Position numbers and translations under genes: made by a program. Of a stretch of 6,832 nucleotides of DNA, positions 1 to 6,805 are shown piece after piece (position 1 is the stretch's first letter; each line of letters starts with the position of its first letter). The stretch is from JBCDBH01 sp039184055 (GTDB lineage: Bacteria > Acidobacteriota > Thermoanaerobaculia > Multivoradales > J023): NCBI GenBank assembly GCA_039184055.1, contig JBCDBH010000316.1:1-6832 (forward strand), written 5' to 3'. Under the pieces are notes generated by a model. It was not told the origin of the DNA. It ran no database searches and saw only the letters and a list, made by a program, of their open reading frames with translations.

Positions 1-259
1 CGATGGCCAATACGATTCCACGCAACGGCCGTCTCCTGACCGCGGAACGCGACCATGTCGACATGCTCGGCCGATTGAGCAAGGCCAAAGGCACCGAGAT
101 GGTGGCGATCCGACCCGGCCATGTCGTCGGTGGTGATGTCGTCGGGTCGGATCGCCACCATCTCGGTGCCTTTGGCCTTGCTCAATCGGCCGAGCATGTC
201 GACATGGTCGCGTTCCGCGGTCAGGAGACGGCCGTTGCGTGGAATCGTATTGGCCATCG
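1..259. repeat. Perfect inverted repeat (foldback), 117-bp arms
   Basis: Bases 1-117 are the exact reverse complement of bases 143-259, compared base by base with no mismatch. The 25 bases between them (118-142) are not self-complementary overall. The right arm lies in the pgsB-like reading frame and encodes residues 158-196 of that protein. The left arm carries the same codons on the opposite strand. Because one arm continues a recognisable gene and the other stops at the window edge, the likeliest reading is a chimeric or foldback contig end, from amplification or assembly. A real inverted duplication is possible, but a palindrome of this size with a short spacer is normally unstable in bacteria. 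The repeat is certain; its origin is inferred. Confidence 0.95.
3..116 (+). pseudogene. Mirror-copied pgsB fragment in left arm of foldback
   Basis: On the plus strand these 38 codons encode exactly residues 159-196 of the adjacent minus-strand PgsB-like protein (from MANTIPRNGR to MVAIRP). There is no upstream context in the window. To the right the frame runs on as nonsense antisense sequence to about base 566. It is a by-product of the inverted repeat, not a separate gene. Confidence 0.75.
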
Positions 260-731
260 AGACACCGATTTCTTCGATCGTGCGTCCCATGACATCGGTG
301 TGATCGAGACGGACATTGGTGAAGACCGCCAAGGTGGCGTGGACCATTTGCTCCTCGGTGATGCGTTGGAATCGAGGGTCGAGCGCCATGCACTCGATGA
401 CCAGCGCTTCGGTGTCGCGGGCCAGCGCGAAGTCGACGATGGCGAGCTGCTCGAGAATCGTCGGGGCCGCCTTGCGGTGCACGGGCACGTCGTTGCCGTC
501 ACCGAGGATCAAGCGCGGAAAGGTACCGGTGACCTTGGTGACGGTACGCAGGCCACCGGCGCGTAGACCCGCGCCGATCAAACGCGTGACGCTCGACTTG
601 CCCCGGGTACCGTTGACGTGGATTCGGTGTGGAATGGCGAACACCCGTCGTTGGTGCCGCTGAAACTCGATCAGCGCCACGGTCAAGAAGACCGTGATCA
701 CCCCCGAGAGAATCGCAAAGCTCGAAGCCAT
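118..731 (-). CDS. pgsB: PgsB/CapB-like poly-gamma-glutamate synthase ligase, N-terminal part
   Basis: This resembles the ATP-dependent amide ligase subunit of poly-gamma-glutamate synthase (Mur ligase-related), which joins glutamates by gamma linkages at the inner face of the membrane for capsule or secreted polymer. The ATG at 731-729 follows AGAGGA with a 9-nt spacer. Residues 3-21 form a hydrophobic N-terminal helix, as in PgsB. HVNGTRGKSSVTR (38-50) holds the P-loop. VIECMALDP (111-119) and TNVRLDHTDVMG (138-149) match PgsB motifs, the latter close to the Bacillus NVLEDHMDVMG. MANTIPRNG (159-167) also matches. Homology runs to about residue 204. Left of base 118 the frame stays open to the window edge but only reads antisense of itself, so the real C-terminal half is missing (the family is about 390-440 aa). 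The family call is strong. Whether the polymer is polyglutamate cannot be told without pgsC and pgsA. Confidence 0.88.
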
Positions 732-740
732 CTGCTCGTT

Positions 741-746
741 TCCTCT
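741..746 (-). promoter_or_regulatory. Ribosome binding site of pgsB-like gene
   Basis: Read on the minus strand this is AGAGGA, nine bases before the ATG at 731-729. It supports that ATG as the start, as does the hydrophobic helix that begins directly after it. Confidence 0.7.
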
Positions 747-980
747 TGAAATGCTTCCGTGTCGACGATCACGCTCGACGTCGAGGATGCTATGGGTCAC
801 GGCACAGCGGTGGAATAGAGTCGAGATTACGGATTGTTTACGTTCGGATAAAGAGAATACCGGCACTGGTGAAGGAAAAGGGGCTGGTAGAGTTAGAGTC
901 TTACGACCTGTGGTCGAGTTTCTCGGTCGAACATGAACTGAGCAGAGACTTGGCGGGGGCACGCGGTCGTTCGAGTTTCC

Positions 981-988
981 GGGGAGAG
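981..988 (+). promoter_or_regulatory. Strong ribosome binding site for first kinase
   Basis: GGGGAGAG lies six bases before the TTG at 995-997. It is the best Shine-Dalgarno sequence near the 5' end of the frame and decides the start in favour of this TTG, which begins a convincing signal peptide. The in-frame ATG at 746 and GTG at 869 lack comparable sites. Confidence 0.75.
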
Positions 989-994
989 CCATTC

Positions 995-3847
995 TTGCGA
1001 TTCTGGTCCGTAGCTTTTATTGCGCTAGGTCTATGCGCTGGTTTGCTGGTGGCGCAACCAGCCGAGGATTCGCCGTGGGCCGAGCTCGAGGCTCGTTTGG
1101 CGGAGGCCGAAGGGCGTGAGCGCTTCGATCTTTTGCTCGAGCTGGCGATGACCGTGAACCGACGTGGGGAATTCAACCGCGCCGAGGCCTTGATCGCGGA
1201 GGCGGCGGCATTGGTACCGTCACTCGAGGACGACTGGCGCGTCGCCTATAGCCTCGACATGGCGCGGGCTTGGACCTTGAGCGGCGCGGGAGACCAAGAC
1301 ACGGCGCTCGACGCGGCGCGACGCGCCGTCGAGTTGGCGCGCGAGCATCCGGCGCCTGAAGCTCTCGGTAGCGCACTGCTTTGCATGGCCTATATCCATA
1401 GCAATCGCGATGACGATGCTCTCGCGCTCGAAGCCTACGACGAGGCGTATGCCGTTCTCGAGCCGCTCGGACCGAGCGAGGATCTCGCCACGGTGGTGGT
1501 CAACTCCGGTTACGAGCTGCGCCAGCTCGCCGCGTATCCAGAAGCTCTGAGCCGTTTTCTCGAGGCGCGTGACATCGCCGAGGCGATCGACGACCGCGTT
1601 TCGATGGGCTTCGCGCTGCTCAATATGAGCGATGTGTACAAGCGTATGGGGCAGACGGACGAAGCCGAAACGGCTCTGCGCGCCGCGCTCGAAGCGGTCG
1701 AGGGAATCGACGCGCCGGCCCTCGAAGGGCTCGTACGCGATCTCCTCGGTCGCTTGTTTCTCGATGCGGGCAAGCCTCGTGAGGCGCTGCCTTGGCTCGA
1801 ACGTTCACGCGAGTTGCTAACCGGCACGGACCGGCGCGATTTGCTCGCATCCGCTATGGACGACCTCGGTCGAGCCTGGTTGGCGTTGGGTGACGACGAG
1901 CAGGCGCTCGACGGATTCGAGCTGGCGCGTGCCCTCGCCGCCGAAGCTGGCGCGCAGGACATTCACGTGCGAGCGCTCCACGGTATCGCCGAGGTCTATC
2001 GACAGCGAGGCGATACGACCCGCGCGATCGAAGTGTTGGAAACCGCGGTGGCGACCGCGCGAGAGCATGAACAAATCGAACAGCTGTGGTTGCGACTGAA
2101 GAATCTGTCGGAGGTGTACGGTGAGGCCGGGCGTTGGCAGGATGCCTACGCGGCCTTGTCCGAATACGAGCAGCTCAAGACCGAGAGTCTCGACCAGGGG
2201 AGCCGTCGGCTTCTCGCCACGATGCAGGCGCGTTATGAAGCCGAGGAGCGGGATCGTGAGATCGAGCTTTTGAGGAAGGATCAAGCGCTCCAAGAGGCCG
2301 AGATCCGTAACGAGCGCAATCGGCGGCGTGGCTTGGTGATCGTATTCATCATTCTGATCGCCCTGTTGATGCTGCTCTTCAATCGCTATCGACTGCAGAT
2401 GCGCGCCACGCGGATGCGTGAGGCGGTGGACAAGGAGCGTCAGGTCAACGAGCGTTTGCGGGCCGTCGATCGGCTCAAGGACGAATTTCTCGCCAACACG
2501 TCGCACGAGCTGCGTACGCCACTCTTCGGGATCACGGGTCTCGCCGAATCGTTGATCGATGGCGCGGCGGGCGAGGTGTCCGAACCGGTCAAGGAGAACT
2601 TGTCGATGATCGTCGCCAGTGGCCGTCGGCTCGGGCATTTGGTGAACGACATTCTCGATTTTTCGAAGCTCCGTCATCACAGTCTCGAGCTCGATCGCCA
2701 TTCGGTCGAGCTCCAGCCCGTGGTCGATGTGGTGTTGACGCTTTCGAGGCAGTTGGTGGGTGACAAGGATCTTCGTTTGGTCAACGCGGTCGAGCTCGAT
2801 TTGCCGGCTGTCGATGCCGATGAGAATCGTCTGCAACAGATCCTCTACAACCTGATCGGCAACGCGATCAAATTCACCGAACAAGGGGTCGTCGAGGTGT
2901 CGGCCGAGCGGGCCGACGACGATCATTTGGCGATTCACGTACGCGACACGGGTATCGGCATCCCGCTCCCGGCCCAGGCCCGGATCTTCGACGCCTTCGA
3001 ACAAGCTGAAACGTCGGTCGATCGTAGCCACGGCGGAACGGGTCTCGGGCTTGCCGTGACCCGCCAGCTCGTCGAGCTCCACGGTGGCCAGATCAAGGTC
3101 GAGTCGACACCCGGTGACGGCACGACTTTTACCTTCACCTTGCCGATCGCCGCCCCGGGGGCCGAGGTGGTGACCGCGCCAACGGCGGCGTTGATGCCGC
3201 CCATGCCGGTGAACGATAGCCAGGCAGTGATCGTTTCCCCCACCTTGGACGCCGAAGTGGCCCGTATCTTGGCGGTCGACGATGAATCGGTGAATCGCCA
3301 GGTCATTCGCAACTACCTCGCCGGGCAGCCGTTCGAGCTCGTGACCGCGGCGAGTGGTGACGAAGCGCTCGCCTTGCTCGAGCGTGAGCGTTTCGATCTC
3401 GTCCTACTCGACGTGATGATGCCCAAGGTGTCGGGCTTCGAGGTGTGTCGCGTCGTGCGTGAAGAGCATCCGATGGAAGATCTGCCGGTGCTCTTCCTCA
3501 CCGCGAAGAATCAGTCGTCGGATGTCGTGACCGGTCTGTCGCTCGGGGCCAATGACTACCTGGCCAAACCGATCGCGCGTGACGAGCTCCTGGCGCGTAT
3601 TCGACCTCATCTCGGTCTGCTCCACGTGAATCGCAATCTCGATGCGTTGGTGCAGCAGAAGATGTCCGAGATCAAGGTGCTCGAAGGTCTTCTGCCGATC
3701 TGCTCGTCGTGCAAGAAGATCCGCGACGACGATGGCGAGTGGAACGAGCTCGAGAGCTATATCGACGAGCATTCCGAAGCCGAGTTCACCCACGGCTTCT
3801 GTCCCGATTGTCTCGAGGCGTACAAGACCCAGCACGGCCTGCTCTGA
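995..3847 (+). CDS. TPR-containing hybrid sensor histidine kinase (first of tandem pair)
   Basis: A 950-aa transmembrane hybrid kinase that should autophosphorylate on His and pass the phosphate to its own receiver. Residues 1-21 form a signal peptide (MRFWS then a hydrophobic run ending LLVA). About nine TPR-like repeats follow (roughly 48-396), then a charged, probably coiled-coil segment (410-445) and one membrane helix (446-462), which puts the TPRs in the periplasm. The HisKA motif SHELRTP has H504, with T508 in the phosphatase position. HATPase_c has the N box around N623, the G1 box DTGIG (651-655) and the G2 box GGTGLGL (680-686). The receiver has D762/D763, phosphoacceptor D806, T836 and K858. 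The tail has C903-x2-C906 and C936-x2-C939. TTG start chosen from the GGGGAGAG site and signal peptide. No Hpt or DNA-binding domain is present. The ligand is unknown. The next gene is a paralogue 69 bp downstream, probably co-transcribed. Confidence 0.93.
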   Translation: MRFWSVAFIALGLCAGLLVAQPAEDSPWAELEARLAEAEGRERFDLLLELAMTVNRRGEFNRAEALIAEAAALVPSLEDDWRVAYSLDMARAWTLSGAGDQDTALDAARRAVELAREHPAPEALGSALLCMAYIHSNRDDDALALEAYDEAYAVLEPLGPSEDLATVVVNSGYELRQLAAYPEALSRFLEARDIAEAIDDRVSMGFALLNMSDVYKRMGQTDEAETALRAALEAVEGIDAPALEGLVRDLLGRLFLDAGKPREALPWLERSRELLTGTDRRDLLASAMDDLGRAWLALGDDEQALDGFELARALAAEAGAQDIHVRALHGIAEVYRQRGDTTRAIEVLETAVATAREHEQIEQLWLRLKNLSEVYGEAGRWQDAYAALSEYEQLKTESLDQGSRRLLATMQARYEAEERDREIELLRKDQALQEAEIRNERNRRRGLVIVFIILIALLMLLFNRYRLQMRATRMREAVDKERQVNERLRAVDRLKDEFLANTSHELRTPLFGITGLAESLIDGAAGEVSEPVKENLSMIVASGRRLGHLVNDILDFSKLRHHSLELDRHSVELQPVVDVVLTLSRQLVGDKDLRLVNAVELDLPAVDADENRLQQILYNLIGNAIKFTEQGVVEVSAERADDDHLAIHVRDTGIGIPLPAQARIFDAFEQAETSVDRSHGGTGLGLAVTRQLVELHGGQIKVESTPGDGTTFTFTLPIAAPGAEVVTAPTAALMPPMPVNDSQAVIVSPTLDAEVARILAVDDESVNRQVIRNYLAGQPFELVTAASGDEALALLERERFDLVLLDVMMPKVSGFEVCRVVREEHPMEDLPVLFLTAKNQSSDVVTGLSLGANDYLAKPIARDELLARIRPHLGLLHVNRNLDALVQQKMSEIKVLEGLLPICSSCKKIRDDDGEWNELESYIDEHSEAEFTHGFCPDCLEAYKTQHGLL

Positions 3848-3860
3848 CCCGCATGCGGGT
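3847..3860. promoter_or_regulatory. 14-bp palindrome between the two kinase genes
   Basis: ACCCGCATGCGGGT is a perfect palindrome that begins on the last base of the first kinase's stop codon. As RNA it could form a 5-bp GC-rich stem with a 4-nt loop, but no T run follows, so an intrinsic terminator is unlikely. It may be a weak attenuating or stabilising hairpin, or a protein site. TATACT (3877-3882), downstream of it, resembles a -10 box without a matching -35. The remainder of the 69-bp gap shows nothing else. Confidence 0.35.
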
Positions 3861-3916
3861 TCACTCCTCGCGCGGCTATACTTGACTGTCTGTCTGGTCG
3901 AATACTGAAGATATCG

Positions 3917-6805
3917 TTGCCACACGTCGCGTGCGTCGTGTGTTGCTTGGTGTCGTTGTGGCCGGGCTCGGTGGGAGCGGCGCCATCCGAAGGGGATCGG
4001 ATCGCCACGCTCGAAGCCGAGCTGGTCGACGCCGAGGGAGACGACCGTCTCGTCATCCTGGTCGAGCTCGCCGAACGTACCGCCGATCTGGGGCACATGG
4101 GCCGCGCGCTGGCGTACGCCGAAGAGGGGTTGGCGCTTCTCGTCGCCACACCCGCCGACTGGCAGAGCGAGTTCACGTTGCGTTTGGTCGCCGCGCGCGC
4201 GTATGGCGTGGCGAACGACAAGGGCAATGAGCTCGCGGCGGTTCGACGGGCGGTGGACTTGGCCCGTCGACACGAGGCCCCCGAGCTTCTCGGTCGCGCT
4301 TTGTTGCGGCTCGGAGATGCCCACGCTGGTGACGATGATGTGCGCGCCCTCGAGGCGTACGACGAGGCTCGCGCCGTGCTCGAGCCCCTCGGTCCGACCG
4401 AGGTGCTCGCCAATGTCGCCAACAACAGTGGCTATTTGCTTTGGAAAGTCACGGCGTATCCCGAAGCGCTCGACGCCTTTGTGCGGGCGCGCGAGATCGG
4501 TGAGGCGATCGGCAATCGAGTGTGGGTCGGGTATTCGCTCCTCAATCTGAGCGGTCTCTATGTGCGTCTCGAACGCCTGGAGGATTCGGAAGAGGCGTTG
4601 ACGAGCGGCATTGATATCGCCGTCGAGGACGATATTCCCGTGCTCGAAGGCCTGCTGCGCAACGCTCGCGGGCGACTCTATCTCGAACAAGACGAACCGT
4701 TTCAAGCACGCGCGTCTCTCGAACATGCGCGGCGCATCTTCGTGGCGCTCGAGCGACGGGATCACCTCCCCGCGGTGGACAACGACCTGGGACGGGCGTG
4801 GCTGACGCTCGGCGATAGCGATAGAGCGCTGGCAAGCTACGAACATGCGCGGGGTGTCGCCATCGAGCTCGGCGACCACACGGATCACGCCAAGAGCTTC
4901 TCGGGCACGTCCGAGGTGTATCGACAGCGGGGTGAGATCGATCGTGCGATCGTCGACTTGGAGCGTGGGGTAGCCGTCACCCGCGAGCACCTTTCCGCCG
5001 AACACCTGTGGGAACGACTCGGTGATCTGGCGGAGCTCTATGCCGAGGCCGGTCGTCATGCCGATGCCTACGACACGCTTGCGGAGCACGTCGCGCTCAA
5101 GGGTGAAGGTCTCGATAGCGATACCCGTCGGCTTTTGACCGTCATGCAGGCTCGCTTCGAGGCCGGTGAGCGCGACAAAGAAATCGCCTTGCTGAAGAAG
5201 GATCAAGCGATCCAAGCCACCGAGATACGCAATCAGAAGCTGATTCGATGGGGTTTGAGTATCGGCTTCGTCAGCTTGATCGTGGTGCTGGGGCTGTTTT
5301 TCAACCGCTTTCGACTGGCGGAGCGTGAGAGTCATATGCGCGAGGCGATGGCGCGCGAGCGCGAGGTCAACGAGCGGTTGCGCGCGGTCGATCGTCTCAA
5401 GGACGATTTCTTGGCCAACACCTCGCACGAGCTTCGCACCCCTTTGTTCGGTATGACCGGCTTGGCGGAATCGTTGATCGACGGTGCGGCGGGTGAGGTC
5501 TCCGAACCGATCAAAGAGAACCTGACGATGATCGTCGCGAGCGGGCGTCGACTCGGTCATTTGGTCAACGACATTCTCGATTTTTCGAAGCTCCGTCATC
5601 ACAGTCTGGAGCTCGACCGGCACGCGGTCGAGCTCCGGCCACTGGTCGAGGTGGTGCTGACCCTGTCGCGGTCGTTGGTGGGCGAGAAAGGACTCGCTCT
5701 GGTCAATCGCGTGTCGGCGGATCTTCCCGCCGTCGATGCCGACGAGAATCGTCTGCAACAGATCCTCTACAACCTGATCGGTAACGCGATCAAATTCACC
5801 GAAACAGGAAGCGTTACGGTGTCTGCTGAAGAGCGAGGGGACGATCTCGCGATCCGGGTCCGCGACACCGGGATCGGGATCGAGCCCGCGGCACGCGAGC
5901 GGATCTTCGATGCGTTCGAGCAAGCCGATGCCTCGGTCGAGCGTGTGCATGGCGGTACGGGTCTCGGTTTGGCGGTGACCCGTCGTCTGGTCGAGCTCCA
6001 TGGCGGCACGATCGGGGTCGACTCGGAGCTCGGCAGAGGATCGACCTTTTCCTTCACCCTGCCACGCGCGACGTCGACACAGCCGGTCGTGAGCTCCGAC
6101 GATCGCCGTATCGAACCGGTGCCCACGCACCGCCCCCCGACGTGGCTCGAAGCGGCCTCGATCGAACACGACGCGCCGGTTGCCATAGCCTCGTCGTCTG
6201 CGTCGAGCAACGGCAACGCGCGGATCTTGGCGGTCGACGACGAGTCGGTGAATCGCCAGGTGATCCGTAACTATCTCACCGGTCATCCCTTCGATCTTGT
6301 TACCGCGTCAAGTGGTGACGAAGCTCTCGAGCTCCTGGCGCAACAGTCGTTCGATCTCGTCTTGCTCGACGTGATGATGCCTCGAGTGTCGGGGTTCGAG
6401 GTCTGTCGCGTGGTGCGCGAAGCCCATCCGATGGAAGAGCTACCCGTGCTCTTTCTCACCGCCAAGAACCGCTCGTCCGACGTCGTGACCGGTTTGTCGC
6501 TCGGGGCCAACGACTATCTCGCCAAACCGATCGAGCGCGCCGAGCTGCTGGCGCGGATTCGACCTCATCTCGGGTTGCTGAAGGTGAATCGTCATCTCGA
6601 TGGATTGGTGCGTGAAAAGCTCGCCGAGATCAACGTGCTCCAGGGCCTGCTGCCGATCTGTTCGTCGTGCAAGAAGATCCGTGATGATGAGGGGGATTGG
6701 CACGAGCTCGAGAGCTATATCGACGATCATTCCGAGGCCGAGTTCACGCACGGCTTTTGTCCCGAGTGTCTCGAAGCCTACAAAGAGCGGTATGGTCTGC
6801 TCTGA
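3917..6805 (+). CDS. TPR-containing hybrid sensor histidine kinase (second of tandem pair)
   Basis: A 962-aa paralogue of the upstream kinase with the same order of parts. It has a hydrophobic leader (about 1-22), about nine TPR-like repeats (roughly 48-396), a charged linker (410-444), one membrane helix (445-462), HisKA with H504, HATPase_c (N623; G1 box DTGIG 650-654; G2 box GGTGLGL 679-685), a receiver (D774/D775, D818, T848, K870) and a tail with C915/C918 and C948/C951. All residues needed for activity are kept. The two proteins align without gaps from about residue 141 to 640. The linker between HATPase_c and the receiver is about 12 residues longer here. The TTG at 3917 gives a leader matching the paralogue's length, but its Shine-Dalgarno is weak (GAAG, 6-nt spacer) and the leader has no basic residue. 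A CTG at 3905 would add Lys. The sensor half differs much more from its sister than the output half, so the ligands probably differ. Confidence 0.92.
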   Translation: MPHVACVVCCLVSLWPGSVGAAPSEGDRIATLEAELVDAEGDDRLVILVELAERTADLGHMGRALAYAEEGLALLVATPADWQSEFTLRLVAARAYGVANDKGNELAAVRRAVDLARRHEAPELLGRALLRLGDAHAGDDDVRALEAYDEARAVLEPLGPTEVLANVANNSGYLLWKVTAYPEALDAFVRAREIGEAIGNRVWVGYSLLNLSGLYVRLERLEDSEEALTSGIDIAVEDDIPVLEGLLRNARGRLYLEQDEPFQARASLEHARRIFVALERRDHLPAVDNDLGRAWLTLGDSDRALASYEHARGVAIELGDHTDHAKSFSGTSEVYRQRGEIDRAIVDLERGVAVTREHLSAEHLWERLGDLAELYAEAGRHADAYDTLAEHVALKGEGLDSDTRRLLTVMQARFEAGERDKEIALLKKDQAIQATEIRNQKLIRWGLSIGFVSLIVVLGLFFNRFRLAERESHMREAMAREREVNERLRAVDRLKDDFLANTSHELRTPLFGMTGLAESLIDGAAGEVSEPIKENLTMIVASGRRLGHLVNDILDFSKLRHHSLELDRHAVELRPLVEVVLTLSRSLVGEKGLALVNRVSADLPAVDADENRLQQILYNLIGNAIKFTETGSVTVSAEERGDDLAIRVRDTGIGIEPAARERIFDAFEQADASVERVHGGTGLGLAVTRRLVELHGGTIGVDSELGRGSTFSFTLPRATSTQPVVSSDDRRIEPVPTHRPPTWLEAASIEHDAPVAIASSSASSNGNARILAVDDESVNRQVIRNYLTGHPFDLVTASSGDEALELLAQQSFDLVLLDVMMPRVSGFEVCRVVREAHPMEELPVLFLTAKNRSSDVVTGLSLGANDYLAKPIERAELLARIRPHLGLLKVNRHLDGLVREKLAEINVLQGLLPICSSCKKIRDDEGDWHELESYIDDHSEAEFTHGFCPECLEAYKERYGLL

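Larger units (their letters stand above)
732..994. promoter_or_regulatory. Divergent intergenic region with AT-rich promoter-like patch
   Basis: This 263-bp stretch separates the divergent pgsB-like and first kinase genes and should hold promoters for both. The stretch from about 822 to 862 is clearly richer in A/T than its surroundings. It contains TTGTTT (834-839) and GATAAA (847-852), but no -35/-10 pair with proper 17-bp spacing was found on either strand. Small repeats are present: TAGAGT three times (816-821, 888-893, 894-899), TCGAGTTTC twice (914-922, 971-979), and a 12-bp palindrome CTCGACGTCGAG (774-785). Any could be an operator, but all are short enough to occur by chance. A plus-strand frame is open from an ATG at 746 into the kinase, but its composition and its absence from the paralogue argue that it is not translated. 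Confidence 0.4.

Noticed and set aside
1..259. Foldback as the terminal inverted repeat of an insertion sequence, or a CRISPR or attachment structure
   Set aside because: There is no transposase, target duplication or repeat-spacer pattern. The arms are internal codons of a conserved ligase gene and the spacer is only 25 nt.
3..566. A 187-codon plus-strand open frame opposite the pgsB-like gene
   Set aside because: Its first 38 codons are the mirror copy from the foldback and the remainder is antisense of pgsB, so it is not a real gene.
774..785. 12-bp palindrome CTCGACGTCGAG upstream of pgsB as an operator
   Set aside because: A perfect 12-bp palindrome is expected once or twice by chance in a window of this length, and the TCGA-type words are common in this DNA. 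It is mentioned only as part of the intergenic region.
746..994. N-terminal extension of the first kinase from the ATG at 746
   Set aside because: The translation is not protein-like, has no counterpart in the paralogue and would bury the signal peptide. The TTG at 995 has a much better ribosome-binding site.
1136..2182. TPR-coding region as a DNA tandem repeat
   Set aside because: The roughly 34-37-residue periodicity is visible only at protein level. The DNA of the units is too diverged to be a nucleotide repeat.
3404..6286. A 960-codon open frame on the minus strand across both kinase genes, and a 421-codon one at 1817-3082
   Set aside because: They lie antisense to strongly conserved kinase domains. 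Their similarity to each other mirrors the sense-strand paralogy (for example, antisense of the N-box region in both). High GC and codon choice that avoids stops in that antisense frame explain their length. No start context or recognisable domain was seen.
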